In this document: piece after piece, positions 45,185-57,806 of the stretch
Position numbering within the stretch: position 1 is the stretch's first letter
How the letters are laid out: the number at the start of each line of letters is the position of its first letter
Notes under the pieces: model-generated
Databases searched by the model: none
What the model saw: the letters and a program-made list of their open reading frames with translations, nothing else
Told to the model about the DNA's origin: nothing
Source of the DNA: Limnoperna fortunei
Taxonomy: Eukaryota; Mollusca; Bivalvia; Mytilida; Modiolidae
NCBI GenBank assembly: GCA_944474755.1
Contig: OX104115.1
Location: 63,616,648-63,680,647, forward strand
DNA: 64,000 nucleotides
Direction of reading: 5' to 3'
Made by a program: the position numbers and the translations under genes

Positions 45185-46684
45185 ACAAATATGGACACGT
45201 GATCTCGACCTTGAACTGAAACATCCCATACAAACAAAATATATGTCAAGTGTAAAATGAACAATTCGTGAAAGTATAAATTTATTTTGCTTAAATACTT
45301 CAACAAATATATAAGACGTCATCCATTATGAAAAGCATTGTTGTGCTTCTTTTGTTGTCTCTTAATGGATGATGGACATTTTTTAAGTAAGCTGCGTGTA
45401 TAAATTGGTATTATCAGTGTTGTGTTTTTAGTTATACACAATGATTATATTTGAGTGCAATTATTTCTCTCTTTAACTTTGTTTCTTCGCATATTTTGTC
45501 TTGTAAGTTATGATATTGAAGAAATTATTGATGGTGCCAGGATAAAAGAATAGAAAAGTAGTTATAGTTCACATAATAATCCGCACTGTTTATTCATTTA
45601 ACCTTGATGCGCAAGTCCTATAATATACAAAATTTAATATCACTATTCCAAACCGGTTATCCTTTGTCACTGTTCGATAATTATGCAGGTATTTTTCGTT
45701 ATTGTATAATTTTCTTAACATAAATGCGACAGTAGTATTTCTACAATATTTTCTTTTAAGGCAGCTTTAAATTTATCCTAAGGAAAATTGGGGAGGGGCG
45801 CTTTTATGTTCTTGTTTATGACAAAAACTTGTGTCTCCAGTCAGACAAACGGTTTTATCTTATTCCCCAATATTTCTTATTTTGTTAATATTCCCCATAG
45901 CGAAGAGCAGTTGTGACTCCTGTATATCCTGACTAATTCCCAGTTAATCGGCCAATCCTGTACCAAAGATACGAAATGTGATTGTCAATTATTTAGTTTA
46001 ACCTAAGACTGATGTTAAACTATCTATACAGATGATATTTCAACATATATAAGGTGTTATGCCATAAATATCTGACGCAATTTTATCGATATATTCAGTA
46101 TACAGACAGCGAAAATGCACCTAACTCCTTTGTGAATCGCATGAGATATTAAAATATATTAAAACAGTAATCGAATATCACTACTTACGATATTTTTTAA
46201 TTTCGTATTTGAAAGTTATGCTTTAAACTAGAAGTATAATTAACACTGCTAAAGGCATTGATCTTTTATTGGTAAATTATTATAACCTAAACAAAATAAC
46301 AGGTTGCTTACTTTATATACGCATAAACAGAGATAGTGTAAAGTCCAAACAATTTATGGAGAAAATGTTTACAAAAGTAATAAATTGGTATCAAGTTTCG
46401 ATTGAAGTGTCGTATGACCTTATAGATTGTATTTCCGGATTCATTTTTACGTCAAGTACATAATTGTCATCATTACGACAAATTATTCTAACATCATAGT
46501 TTCTTGCAAAGATAGTGCCGCGTGGATAGCAGATAATCTTGTGAGCTGTCTGTATTTGAAGCAGCCATCTGCATATGGTTTTCATAAAAGCCATGCAAGT
46601 TTTTTTCCATCAATATCGCGGAGATTGCTTTTTGGGATGTTCAAAAGAACAAATTCTGAATTCATTATGAATGCAGTTAAGTGA
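45185..46684 (+). pseudogene. Plus-strand cysteine-rich copy 5
   Basis: The promoter block (GACACGTGATCTCGACCTTG at about 45195) and TATA-like GTGTAAAATGAAC precede ATG at 45328: MKSIVVLLLLSLNG then TGA, so the signal exon is cut by a nonsense codon. Exon 2 (46500-46684) reads SCKDSAAWIADNLVSC, LYLKQPSAYGFHKSHASF. It then shifts by one base at a T7 run, so the CxxC end is replaced by FPSISRRLLFGMFKRTNS. The ancestral frame is visible underneath (FHQYRGDCFLGCSKEQ). Confidence 0.75.
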
Positions 46685-46904
46685 GTAGATATTCAAATTT
46701 ACAATAATGAATTTATTCTTCGGCAATGGCCGATTTCAGGTTGAGATGACCGAGTACAGTTGAGTTCATGCTCACTCATCTGTACTCGTTACGTCATCCA
46801 ATCTAAACGCCTGTAAGAAGATAAGTCATACAGTTAAGTAATTAGAAACTCGAATTTACAATAATTAAATTTAATCTGTTGGTCTATACAATTTCAAAAT
46901 AACC

Positions 46905-47400
46905 AAACAAATATTGACACGTGATCTCGACCTTAAATTCTTCAATAAATCTATATGACGTCATCCATTGTGAAAAGCATTGTTGTGCTTCTTTTGTGAT
47001 CTCATAATGTATTATGGGCATTTTAAAGTAAGCTGCGTGTATTAATTGGTATTATCAGTGTTTTTTTAGTTATACACAATGATTGTATTTGAGTGCAATT
47101 ATTTCTCTCTTTAACTTTGTTTCTTCGCATATTTTGTCTTGTAAGATATGATATTGAAGAACACATTCATGGTGCAATGACAAGAAAATAAAGAAGATAT
47201 AGTTCACATAATAATCTGCACTATTTATTCAATTAAACAGATGATCAGGTGATCTTGTGAGCTGTCAGTATTTGGAGAAGCCATCTACATATGGTTTTCA
47301 TAAAAAAAAAATGCAAGTAGTTTCCATCAATATCGCGGAGATAGGTTTTTGGGATGTTCAAAAGAACAAATTCTAAATTCATTAGTCATACAGTTAAGTG
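46905..47400 (+). pseudogene. Plus-strand cysteine-rich copy 6 (short unit)
   Basis: The promoter is deleted between the E-box block and the region before exon 1 (GACCTTAAATTCTTCAAT). Exon 1 at about 46972 has GTG for ATG and an early TGA. Only about 200 bp later comes a 5'-truncated exon 2 (47238-47400) with an expanded A run where HKNP should be. Confidence 0.7.
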
Positions 47401-47624
47401 ATTAGATACTCAAATGTACAATAATGAATTTATTCTTCGGAATTGCCGATTTCAGATTGAGATGACCGAGTACAGATGAGTTCATGCTCACTCATCTGTA
47501 ACCGTAACGTCATCCAATCTAAATACCTGTAAGAAGATAAGTCATACAGTTAAGTTATTAGAAACTCGAATTTACAATACTTAAATTAATCTGTTGGTCT
47601 ATACAATTTAAAAATAAACAAACA

Positions 47625-49069
47625 AATATGGACGCGTGATCTCGACCTTGAACTGAACCATCCCATATAGACAAAATATATGTCCAGTGAAAAATGAACA
47701 ATTCGTAAAAGTATCAATTTATTTTGATTAAATTCTTCAACAAATATATATGACGTCATCTAGTGTGAAAAGCATATTTGTGCTTCTTGTGAAATCTCTT
47801 AATGGAGTATGGACATTTTTCATTAAGCTGCGTGTATTAATTAGTATTATCAGTGTTGTGTTTTCTAGTTATACACCATGATTGTATTTGAGATCAATTA
47901 TTTCTCTCTTTAAATTGGTTTCTTTGCATATTGTGTCTTGTAAGATATGATATTGAAGAACATATTTATGGCGCCATGATAAAAGAATATAAAAGTAGTT
48001 ATAGTTCAAATAATAATCTGCACTGTTTATTCATTTAACCTTGATGCGCAAGTCCTAGAATAGACGAAACTTAATACGTTATTGTATAATTTTCTTAACA
48101 TAAATGCGATAGTAGGACATCTACAATATTGTTTTATAAGGCAGCATACGATTTATCCTTAGGCGAATTGGGGGAGGGGCGTTTTTCTGTTCTTGTTTAT
48201 GATAAAAACGTGCGTCTCCAGTCTGACAAACGTTTTTATCTTATTCCCCAACATTTCTCATTTTGTTCATATACCCAATAGCGAAGAGCAGGTTGTGACT
48301 CCTGTATATCCTGACGAATCCCTAGCACATCGGACACTCCTGTACCAAAGATACGAAATGTGACTGTCAATTATTTAGTTTAACCTAAGACTGATGTGAA
48401 ACTATCTATACATGTGATATTTCAACACATACAAGGTGTTATGCCATAAATATCTGACGCAATTTTATCGATATATTCAGTATACAGGCAGCGAAAATGC
48501 ACCTAACTCCTTTGTGACTCGCATGAGATATTAAAACGTATTAAAACATGAATCGAATATCACTACTAACGATATTTTTTTAATTTCGCATTTGAAAGTT
48601 ATATGCTTTAAACTATAAGTATAATTAACACTGCAAAAAGCATTGATTTTTTATTGGTAAATTTTTATAACCTAAACACAATAACAGGTTGCTTACTTTA
48701 TATACGCATAAACAGAGATAGCGCAAAGTCCAAACAATTTATGGAGAAAATGTTTACAAAAGTAATAAATTGGTATCAAGTTTCGATTGAAGTGTCGTAT
48801 GACCTTATAGATTGTATTTCCGGATTCATTTTTACGTCAAGTACATAATTGTCATCATTACGACAAATTATTCTAACATCATAGTTTCTTGCAAAGATAG
48901 TGCCGCGTGGATAGCAGATGATCTTGTGAGCTGTCTGTATTTGAAGCAGCCATCTGCATATGGTTTTCATAAAAGCCATGCAAGTTTTTTTCCATCAATA
49001 TCGCGGAGATTGCTTTTTGGGATGTTCAAAAGAACAAATTCTGAATTCATTATGAATGCAGTTAAGTGA
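47625..49069 (+). pseudogene. Plus-strand cysteine-rich copy 7
   Basis: The promoter reads GACGCGTGATCTCGACCTTG, so the E-box is mutated. Exon 1 near 47769 has GTG for ATG but otherwise reads KSIFVLLVKSLNGVWTFF, open across the signal. Exon 2 (48885-49069) is almost identical to that of copy 5, including the T7 frameshift. Confidence 0.7.
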
Positions 49070-49289
49070 GCAGATATTCAAATTTACAATAATGAATTTA
49101 TTCTTCGGCAATGGCCGATTTCAGGTTGAGATGACCGAGTACAGTTGAGTTCATGCTCACTCATCTGTACTCGTTACGTCATCCATTCTAAACGCCTGTA
49201 AGAAGATAAGTCATACAATTAAGTAATTAGAAACTCGAATTTACAATAATTAAATTTAATCTGTTGGTCTATACAATTTCAAAATAACC

Positions 49290-50790
49290 AAACAAATATG
49301 GACACGTGATCTCGACCTTGAACTGAAACATCCCATACAAACAAAATATATGTCAAGTGTAAAATGAACAATTCGTGAAAGTATAAATTTATTTTGCTTA
49401 AATACTTCAACAAATATATAAGACGTCATCCATTATGAAAAGCATTGTTGTGCTTCTTTTGTTGTCTCTTAATGGATGATGGACATTTTTTAAGTAAGCT
49501 GAGTGTATAAATTGGTATTATCAGTGTTGTGTTTTTAGTTATACACAATGATTATATTTGAGTGCAATTATTTCTCTCTTTAACTTTGCTTCTTCGCATA
49601 TTTTGTCTTGTAAGTTATGATATTGAAGAAATTATTGATGGTGCCAGGATAAAAGAATAGAAAAGTAGTTATAGTTCACATAATATTCCGCACTGTTTAT
49701 TCATTTAACCTTGATGCGCAAGTCCTATAATATACAAAATTTAATATCACTATTCCAAACCGGTTATCCTTTGTCACTGTTCGATAATTATGCAGGTATT
49801 TTTCGTTATTGTATAATTTTCTTAACATAAATGCGACAGTAGTATTTCTACAATATTTTCTTTTAAGGCAGCTTACAATTTATCCTAAGGAAAATTGGGG
49901 AGGGGCGCTTTTATGTTCTTGTTTATGACAAAAACTTGTGTCTCCAGTCAGACAAACGGTTTTATCTTATTCCCCAATATTTCTTATTCTGTTAATATTC
50001 CCCATAGCGAAGAGCAGTTGTGACTCCTGTATATCCTGACTAATTCCCAGTTAATCGGCCAATCCTGTACCAAAGATACGAAATGTGATTGTCAATTATT
50101 TAGTTTAACCTAAGACTGATGTTAAACTATCTATACAGATGATATTTAACATATATAAGGTGTTATGCCATAAATATCTGACGCAATTTTATCGATATAT
50201 TCAGTATACAGACAGCGAAAATGCACCTAACTCCTTTGTGAATCGCATGAGATATTAAAATATATTAAAACAGTAATCGAATATCACTACTTACGATATT
50301 TTTTAATTTCGTATTTGAAAGTTATGCTTTAAACTAGAAGTATAATTAACACTGCTAAAGGCATTGATCTTTTATTGGTAAATTATTATAACCTAAACAA
50401 AATAACAGGTTGCTTACTTTATATACGCATAAACAGAGATAGCGTAAAGTCCAAACAATTTATGGAGAAAATGTTTACAAAAGTAATAAATTGGTATCAA
50501 GTTTCGATTGAAGTGTCGTATGACCTTATAGATTGTATTTCCGGATTCATTTTTACGTCAAGTACATAATTGTCATCATTACGACAAATTATTCTAACAT
50601 CATAGTTTCTTGCAAAGATAGTGCCGCGTGGATAGCAGATAATCTTGTGAGCTGTCTGTATTTGAAGCAGCCATCTGCATATGGTTTTCATAAAAGCCAT
50701 GCAAGTTTTTTTCCATCAATATCGCGGAGATTGCTTTTTGGGATGTTCAAAAGAACAAATTCTGAATTCATTATGAATGCAGTTAAGTGA
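49290..50790 (+). pseudogene. Plus-strand cysteine-rich copy 8
   Basis: Duplicate of copy 5. ATG at 49435 with the same TGA after MKSIVVLLLLSLNG. Exon 2 is 50606-50790 with the same frameshift. Confidence 0.75.
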
Positions 50791-51009
50791 GTAGATATTC
50801 AAATTTACAATAATGAATTTATTCTTCGGCAATGGCCGATTTCAGGTTGAGATGACCGAGTACAGTTGAGTTCATGCTCACTCATCTGTACTCGTTACGT
50901 CATCCAATCTAAACGCCTGTAAGAAGATAAGTCATACAGTTAAGTAATTAGAAACTCGAATTTACAATAATTAAATTTAATCTGTTGGTCTATACAATTT
51001 CAAAATAAC

Positions 51010-51500
51010 CAAACAAATATTGACACGTGATCTCGACCTTAAATTCTTCAATAAATCTATATGACGTCATCCATTGTGAAAAGCATTGTTGTGCTTCTTT
51101 TGTGATCTCATAATGTATTATGGGCATTTTAAAGTAAGCTGCGTGTATTAATTGGTATTATCAGTGTTTTTTTAGTTATACACAATGATTGTATTTGAGT
51201 GCAATTATTTCTCTCTTTAACTTTGTTTCTTCGCATATTTTGTCTTGTAAGATATGATATTGAAGAACACATTCATGGTGCAATGACAAGAAAATAAAGA
51301 AGATATAGTTCACATAATAATCTGCACTATTTATTCAATTAAACAGATGATCAGGTGATCTTGTGAGCTGTCAGTATTTGGAGAAGCCATCTACATATGG
51401 TTTTCATAAAAAAAAATGCAAGTAGTTTCCATCAATATCGCGGAGATAGGTTTTGGGATGTTCAAAAGAACAAATTCTAAATTCATTAGTCATACAGTTA
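51010..51500 (+). pseudogene. Plus-strand cysteine-rich copy 9 (short unit)
   Basis: Duplicate of copy 6: the same promoter deletion, GTG in place of ATG near 51078, and a truncated exon 2 at 51344-51500. Confidence 0.7.
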
Positions 51501-51729
51501 AGTGATTAGATACTCAAATGTACAATAATGAATTTATTCTTCGGAATTGCCGATTTCAGATTGAGATGACCGAGTACAGATGAGTTCATGCTCACTCATC
51601 TGTAACCGTAACGTCATCCAATCTTCATACCTGTAAGAAGATAAGTCATACAGTTAAGTTATTAGAAACTCGAATTTACAATACTTAAATTAATCTGTTG
51701 GTCTATACAATTTAAAAATGAACAAACAA

Positions 51730-53173
51730 ATATGGACGCGTGATCTCGACCTTGAACTGAACCATCCCATATAGACAAAATATATGTCCAGTCAAAAATG
51801 AACAATTCGTAAAAGTATCAATTTATTTTGATTAAATTCTTCAACAAATATATATGACGTCATCTAGTGTGAAAAGCATTGTTGTGCTTCCTGTGTAATC
51901 TCTTAATGGAGTATGGACATTTTTCATTAAGCTGCGTGTATTAATTAGTATTATCAGTGTTGTGTTTTCTAGTTATACACAATGATTGTATTTGAGAGCA
52001 ATTATTTCTCTCTTTAAATTGGTTTCTTTGCATATTGTGTCTTGTAAGATATGATATTGAAGAACATATTTATGGCGCCATGATAAAAGAATATAAAAGT
52101 AGTTATAGTTCAAATAATAATCTGCACTGTTTATTCATTTAACCTTGATGCGCAAGTCCTAGAATAGACGAAACTTAATACGTTATTGTATAATTTTCTT
52201 AATATAAATGCGATAGTAGGACATCTACAATATTGTTTTATAAGGCAGCATACGATTTATCCTAAGGCGAATTGGGGGAGGGGCGCTTTTCTGTTCTTGT
52301 TTATGATCAAAACGTGCGTCTCCAGTCTGACAAACGTTTTTATCTTATTCCCCAACATTTCTCATTTTGTTCATATACCCAATAGCGAAGAGCAGGTTGT
52401 GACTCCTGTATATCCTGACGAATCCCTAGCACATCGGACACTCCTGCACCAAAGATACGAAATGTGACTGTCAATTATTTAGTTTAACCTAAGACTGATG
52501 TGAAACTATCTATACATGTGATATTTAAACACATACAAGGTGTTATGCCATAAATATCTGACGCAATTTTATCGATATATTCAGTACACAGACAGCGAAA
52601 ATGCACCTAACTCCTTTGTGACTCACATGAGATATTAAAACGTATTAAAACATGAATCGAATATCACTACTAACGATATTTTTTTAATTTCGTATTTGAA
52701 AGTTATATGCTTTAAACTATAAGTATAATTAACACTGCAAAAAGCATAGATTTTTTATTGGTAAATTTTTATAACCTAAACACAATAACAGGTTGCTTAC
52801 TTTATATACGCATAAACAGAGATAGCGTAAAGTCCAAACAATTTATGGAGAAAATGTTTACAAAAGTAATAAATTGGTATCAAGTTTCGATTGAAGTGTC
52901 GTATGACCTTATAGATTGTATTTCCGGATTCATTTTTACGTCAAGTACATAATTGTCATCATTACGACAAATTATTCTAACATCATAGTTTCTTGCAAAG
53001 ATAGTGCCGCGTGGATAGCAGATGATCTTGTGAGCTGTCTGTATTTGAAGCAGCCATCTGCATATGGTTTTCATAAAAGCCATGCAAGTTTTTTTCCATC
53101 AATATCGCGGAGATTGCTTTTTGGGATTTTCAAAAGAACAAATTCTGAATTAATTATGAATACAGTTAAGTGA
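51730..53173 (+). pseudogene. Plus-strand cysteine-rich copy 10
   Basis: Duplicate of copy 7. Exon 1 near 51871 has GTG for ATG and an extra stop (CCTGTGTAATCTC). Exon 2 is 52989-53173, frameshifted at the T7 run. Confidence 0.7.
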
Positions 53174-53394
53174 GCAGATATTCAAATTTACAATAATGAA
53201 TTTATTCTTCGGCAATGGCCGATTTCAGGTTGAGATGACCGAGTACAGTTGAGTTCATGCTCACTCATCTGTACTCGTTACGTCATCCAATCTAAACGCC
53301 TGTAAGAAGATAAGTCATACAGTTAAGTAATTAGAAACTCGAATTTACAATAATTAAATTTAATCTGTTGGTCTATACAATTTCAAAATAACCA

Positions 53395-53965
53395 AACAAA
53401 TATTGACACGTGATCTCGACCTTGAACTGAAACATCCCATACAAACAAAATATATGTCAAGTGTAAAATGAACAATTCGTAAAAGTATCAATATATTTTG
53501 CTTAAATTCTTCAATAAATCTATATGACGTCATCCATTGTGAAAAGCATTGTTGTGCTTCTTTTGTGATCTCATAATGTATTATGGGCATTTTAAAGTAA
53601 GGTGCGTGTATTAATTGGTATTATCAGTGTTTTTTTAGTCATACACAATGATTGTATTTGAGTGCAATTATTTCTCTCTTTAACTTTGTTTCTTCGCATA
53701 TTTTGTCTTGTAAGATATGATATTGAAGAACACATTCATGGTGCAATGACAAGAAAATAAAGAAGATATAGTTCACATAATAATCTGCACTATTTATTCA
53801 ATTAAACAGATGATCAGATGATCTTGTGAGCTGTCAGTATTTGGAGAAGCCATCTACATATGGTTTTCATAAAAAAAAACCTGCAAGTAGTTTCCATCAA
53901 TATCGCGGAGATAGGTTTTTGGGATGTTCAAAAGAACAAATTCTAAATTCATTAGTCATACAGTT
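53395..53965 (+). pseudogene. Plus-strand cysteine-rich copy 11 (short unit, full promoter)
   Basis: It resembles copies 6 and 9 but keeps the promoter segment they lost (about 53425-53510), so it is closer to the ancestral short unit. Exon 1 near 53540 has GTG for ATG. Exon 2 (53808-53960) is truncated at its start. Confidence 0.7.
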
Positions 53966-54194
53966 AAGTGATTAGATACTCAAATGTACAATAATGAATT
54001 TATTCTTCGGCAATTGCCGATTTCAGATTGAGATGACCGAGTACAGATGAGTTCATGCTCACTCATCTGTAACCGTAACGTCATTCAATCTAAATACCTG
54101 TAAGAACATAAGTCATGCAGTTAAGTTATTAGTAACTCGAATTTACAATACTTAAATTAATCTGTTGGTCTATACAATTTAAAAATAAACAAAC

Positions 54195-55540
54195 AAATAT
54201 GGACGCGTTATCTCCACCTTCAACTGAACCATCCCATACAGACAAAATATATGTCCAGTGAAAAATGAACAATTCGTAAAAGTATCAATTTATTTTGATT
54301 AAATTCTTCAACAAATATATATGACGTCATCTAGTGTGAAAAGCATATTTGTGCTTCTTGTGAAATCTCTTAATGGAGTATGGACATTTTTCATTAAGCT
54401 GCGTGTATTAATTAGTATTATCAGTGTTGTGTTTTCTAGTTATACACAATGATTGTATTTGAGAGCAATTATTTCTCTCTTTAAATTGGTTTCTTTGCAT
54501 ATTGTGTCTTGTAAGATATGATATTGAAGAACATATTTATGGCGCCATGATAAAAGAATATAAAAGTAGTTATAGTTCAAATAATAATCTGCACTGTTTA
54601 TTCATTTAACCTTGATGCGCAAGTCCTAGAATAGACGAAACTTAATACGTTATTGTATAATTTTCTTAACATAAATGCGATAGTAGGACATCTACAATAT
54701 TGTTTTATAAGGAAGCATACGATTTATCCTAAGGCGAATTGGGGGAGGGGCGCTTTTCTGTTCTTGTTTATGATAAAAACGTGCGTCTCCAGTCTGACAA
54801 ACGTTTTTATCTTATTCCCCAACATTTCTCATTTTGTTCATATACCCAATAGCGAAGAGCAGGTTGTGACTCCTGTATATCCTGACGAATCCCTAGCACA
54901 TCGGACACTCCTGTACCAAAGATACGAAATGTGACTGTCAATTATTTAGTTTAACCTAAGACTTATGTGAAACTATCTATACATGTGATATTTCAACACA
55001 TACAAGGTGTTATGCCATAAATATCTGACGCAATTTTATCGATATATTCAGTATACAGACAGCGAAAATGCACCTAACTCCTTTGTGACTCGCATGAGAT
55101 ATTAAAACGTATTAAAACATGAATCGAATATCACTACTAACGATATTTTTTTAATTTCGTATTTGAAAGTTATATGCTTTAAACTATAAGTATAATTAAC
55201 ACTGCAAAAAGCATTGATTTTTTATTGGAAAATTTTTATAACCTAAACACAATAACAGGTTGCTTACATTATATACGTATGAACAGAGACAGCGTAAAGT
55301 CCAAACAATTTATGGAGAAAAAGTTTAGAAAAGTAATAAATTGGTATCAAGTTTCGATTGAAGTTTCGTATGACCAATAGATTATATTTCCGGCTTCATT
55401 TTTACGTCAAGTACATAATTGTCATTATTACGATATATTATTCCAACACCATAGTTGCTTGCAAAGATAGCGCCGCGTGGATTGCAGATGATCTTGTGAG
55501 CTGTCTGTATTTGGAGAAGCAATCTATATATGGTTTATAA
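54195..55540 (+). pseudogene. Plus-strand cysteine-rich copy 12
   Basis: Promoter with changed sites (GACGCGTTATCTCCACCTTC). Exon 1 near 54340 has GTG for ATG. Exon 2 starts at 55455 (ACKDSAAWIADDLVSC, LYLEKQSIYGL) and ends abruptly after GGTTTATAA, where the next unit begins. Confidence 0.7.
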
Positions 55541-55589
55541 CAAATAACAATGAAATTTAATCTCTTGGTCTATAAAATTTCAAAATAAC

Positions 55590-55830
55590 CAAACAAATAT
55601 AACATGTGATCGTCGATTTTGAATTAAAACATTCCAAACAATTAAAATATATGTCAAGTATAAAATGAACACTTCGTAAAAGGATCAATTTATTTTGATT
55701 AAATACTTCAACAAGTATATGCATAAATATAAGAGGTCAATCCATAATAAAAACAATATTTTGCTTTTTGGGGGGTCTTTTAATGTTGTATGGACATTTT
55801 TAATTAAGTTGTGTTTATCAATGGGTACAG
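55590..55830 (+). pseudogene. Plus-strand cysteine-rich copy 13 (promoter and exon 1 only)
   Basis: The promoter block (CATGTGATCGTCGATTTTGA) and a decayed exon 1 near 55747 (no ATG) are followed by a switch at about 55840 to a TCGT-rich minisatellite instead of the usual intron. There is no exon 2. Confidence 0.65.
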
Positions 55831-55845
55831 TCCCTGGAACGTATA

Positions 55846-56150
55846 AGTTAACTATTTTATCGTTCGTACATCGTGCGTTTATCGTTCGTACAACGTCCGT
55901 ACATCGTTCGTACATCGTGCGTATATCGTTCGTATATGGTATCGTATAACGTATAGAATATCGTGCATCGTTTTCTCCAGCGTGCATCGTATTGTGGATC
56001 GTTTGTTCTATCGTTCATCGTATGGTTTTCCGTTTATTTTAGCGTATATCGTATGGTTTATCGTTTGTGTTATCGTTCGCCATATTGTTGTTCTGTTTGT
56101 ATTAGCGTACATCGTATAGTGCTTGGGCAATTTGATTTTACATGTACATC
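55846..56150. repeat. Degenerate TCGT-rich minisatellite
   Basis: Words such as ATCGTTCGTACATCGTGCGT recur with changing fillers (TATCGTTCGTATATGGTATC, TATCGTATGG) about every 9-12 bp for about 300 bp. The frames called on both strands (55685-55987, 55695-55949, 55963-56181) arise from this repetition. Confidence 0.8.
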
Positions 56151-56310
56151 GTTATTTACGTTTAGTAAACTGCAACATTAAATAACATCTTTCCGCTCTA
56201 AGGATAATAACTGTGCATTAATAGTTTTTAAATAACTTTAAATAATTGATGTAAAAAAGTTCCTATACGTTGATACAATATTGCATTAAACAGGATCTGA
56301 ATTTGTTTTG

Positions 56311-56334
56311 AATAAATAAATAAATAAAAAAATA

Positions 56335-56377
<43 letters not shown>
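56311..56377. repeat. (AAAT)n and (AATC)n microsatellite
   Basis: AATAAATAAATAAATA runs into about ten AATC units. Confidence 0.9.
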
Positions 56378-56378
<1 letters not shown>

Positions 56379-57181
56379 TTCTTTTAAGTCGATACGTTAT
56401 ATCGGAACATACAACAGTTTTATTTAAAGTCGATATGGTTTATAAGAAAAGAACACCAGCTATCTCATGAGCTGTTTAACCGACATTGTCCTAGGGAAAA
56501 TGTCCATTTATGTGTAGTTTATATATGCACTTAAATGATACAAGTAATAAACGAGTACACTGAACAGGAGATATGATACGTTTTTTTTTAATTAAATAAA
56601 TTCATTGATAAATTATGAATAAAATATTTATAGCAGATGCTACATACAAAACAGTAACCGCTACAGTAATGTACCTCCGCCGAGATAAAACAATGTTCAA
56701 AGGAGTTACATTAATGTAGCTTTTGTGCGTAATTACATGTAAGAGACACTCCTATTTCAAATTGATTGCATACCTTTTTATATGTAATATTTGATTTTGA
56801 GATGTCTAATTGATGAGTATTTGTACATATATGTAGGAGCCGGGTTTTGCATACGCATGTAACAAGTGGGACTAGTATACTTTGTTTGTTAAAAAATAAG
56901 GACTTTGTCTTAAGTACATATGTTAGTTTGTAATGAAACGACAACTTGATGTATTTATTCGAACTTAGAATATGACCGCTTGGATCCGAATTGATTTAAA
57001 ATTATAACATTTATCCACAATGTTTACTCGTATGTCTAATAACATTTTATCAAAACGATGAAATATAAATACCGACAATAAAAATGTTTTTCTTTGTCCT
57101 CCCTAACATATATTTTACGATATATCTATAAAAATACATGTATCTCCACCTTTTCATCAACTAAATATGATGTAGGGGTCC
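56378..57181. other. Non-coding stretch left of the inverted-repeat element
   Basis: No gene seen. The minus frame at 56711-56944 has no supporting context. Confidence 0.45.
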
Positions 57182-57407
57182 GTAGAAATACCGCAAACTA
57201 CTTGTTAGTGCACTAACAACATGAAGGATAACAGTAATTACAACAAACAACACATAATATCAAAGAGTAATGCATAAATATAGTTTATACCAAGTTTGGT
57301 TTTTTTTTATTTTGTAGTTTTAGAGATATTTGCATTTTTATCGGCACGTGCCGATTTTTGTATTGTTAATTACCGGGTCACCTGTGTAATGTGTTCACTC
57401 AACCGAA
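57182..57407 (+). repeat. Left inverted repeat of the 3.57-kb element
   Basis: 226 bp, matching the reverse complement of 60504-60749 almost base for base except for the short insertion near the outer end. Confidence 0.9.
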
Positions 57408-57437
57408 GATAATTGCATAATTGTATCGAGATTATTA

Positions 57438-57515
57438 TATGCTTGTATGGTTTATTCCCCGAACGCCTACTGGATTAAAAAAACATCTAATTAATGTATG
57501 GGATTAAGGGGTCTT
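57438..57515 (+). repeat. Inner inverted repeat, left
   Basis: TTCCCCGAACGCCTACTGGA T...GGATTA.GGGGTCT is mirrored at 58656-58733 at roughly 75-80% identity. It may mark a smaller nested element of about 1.3 kb. Confidence 0.65.
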
Positions 57516-57728
57516 CTAAGGGGTGTTTAAATTAGTGACACCTGTTTTTAGCATAGGTAAAATATCAAATAAGAAAAGTATTAGGAATTTCATAATATAA
57601 TATAGGTATTTACATATTTGAATTTTTCACTTGTGAAATATATATACATGTACGTTTTTGTGTTTTTATGTTTTTTAATAGTTATAATATTGTAGCAGAC
57701 AAATGTAAGGTTGAAAACAAATTCAAAC

Positions 57729-57806
57729 CAGGGACAGTCTATACTAACTAACGGAAATTTTGTCGAAAACGCCTGTGACATGTCCCGTTAGTATAGACTG
57801 TCCCTG
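57729..57806. mobile_element. 78-bp hAT-like mini-MITE
   Basis: Perfect 20-bp terminal inverted repeats, CAGGGACAGTCTATACTAAC and GTTAGTATAGACTGTCCCTG, are flanked by the direct repeat TTCAAAC (57722-57728 and 57807-57813). The CAGGG start is usual for hAT elements, whose target duplication is 8 bp; here 7 bp match. It is nested in the 3.57-kb element. Confidence 0.8.

Larger units (their letters stand above)
45000..49085 (+). repeat. 4.1-kb segmental duplication, first copy
   Basis: Sequence from about 45000 to 49085 is repeated at about 49105-53190 with an offset of 4104-4106 bp and very few differences. For example, 46269-46463 against 50375-50569, and 48654-48848 against 52758-52952. Each copy contains cysteine-rich units of alternating size (about 1.7 and 2.4 kb). 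Confidence 0.85.
49105..53190 (+). repeat. 4.1-kb segmental duplication, second copy
   Basis: See 45000-49085. High identity throughout, including the pseudogenising changes, dates the duplication after inactivation. Confidence 0.85.

Noticed and set aside
46269..52952. Recurring 64-residue plus frames (46269-46463, 48654-48848, 50375-50569, 52758-52952) and 67-residue minus frames
   Set aside because: They recur only because the 4.1-kb block and its units are duplicated. They lie in the intron and cysteine exon of the decayed copies in other frames, have no splice context, and their analogues in older units are broken.
55685..56181. Three overlapping frames of 72-100 residues
   Set aside because: They arise from the TCGT-rich minisatellite.
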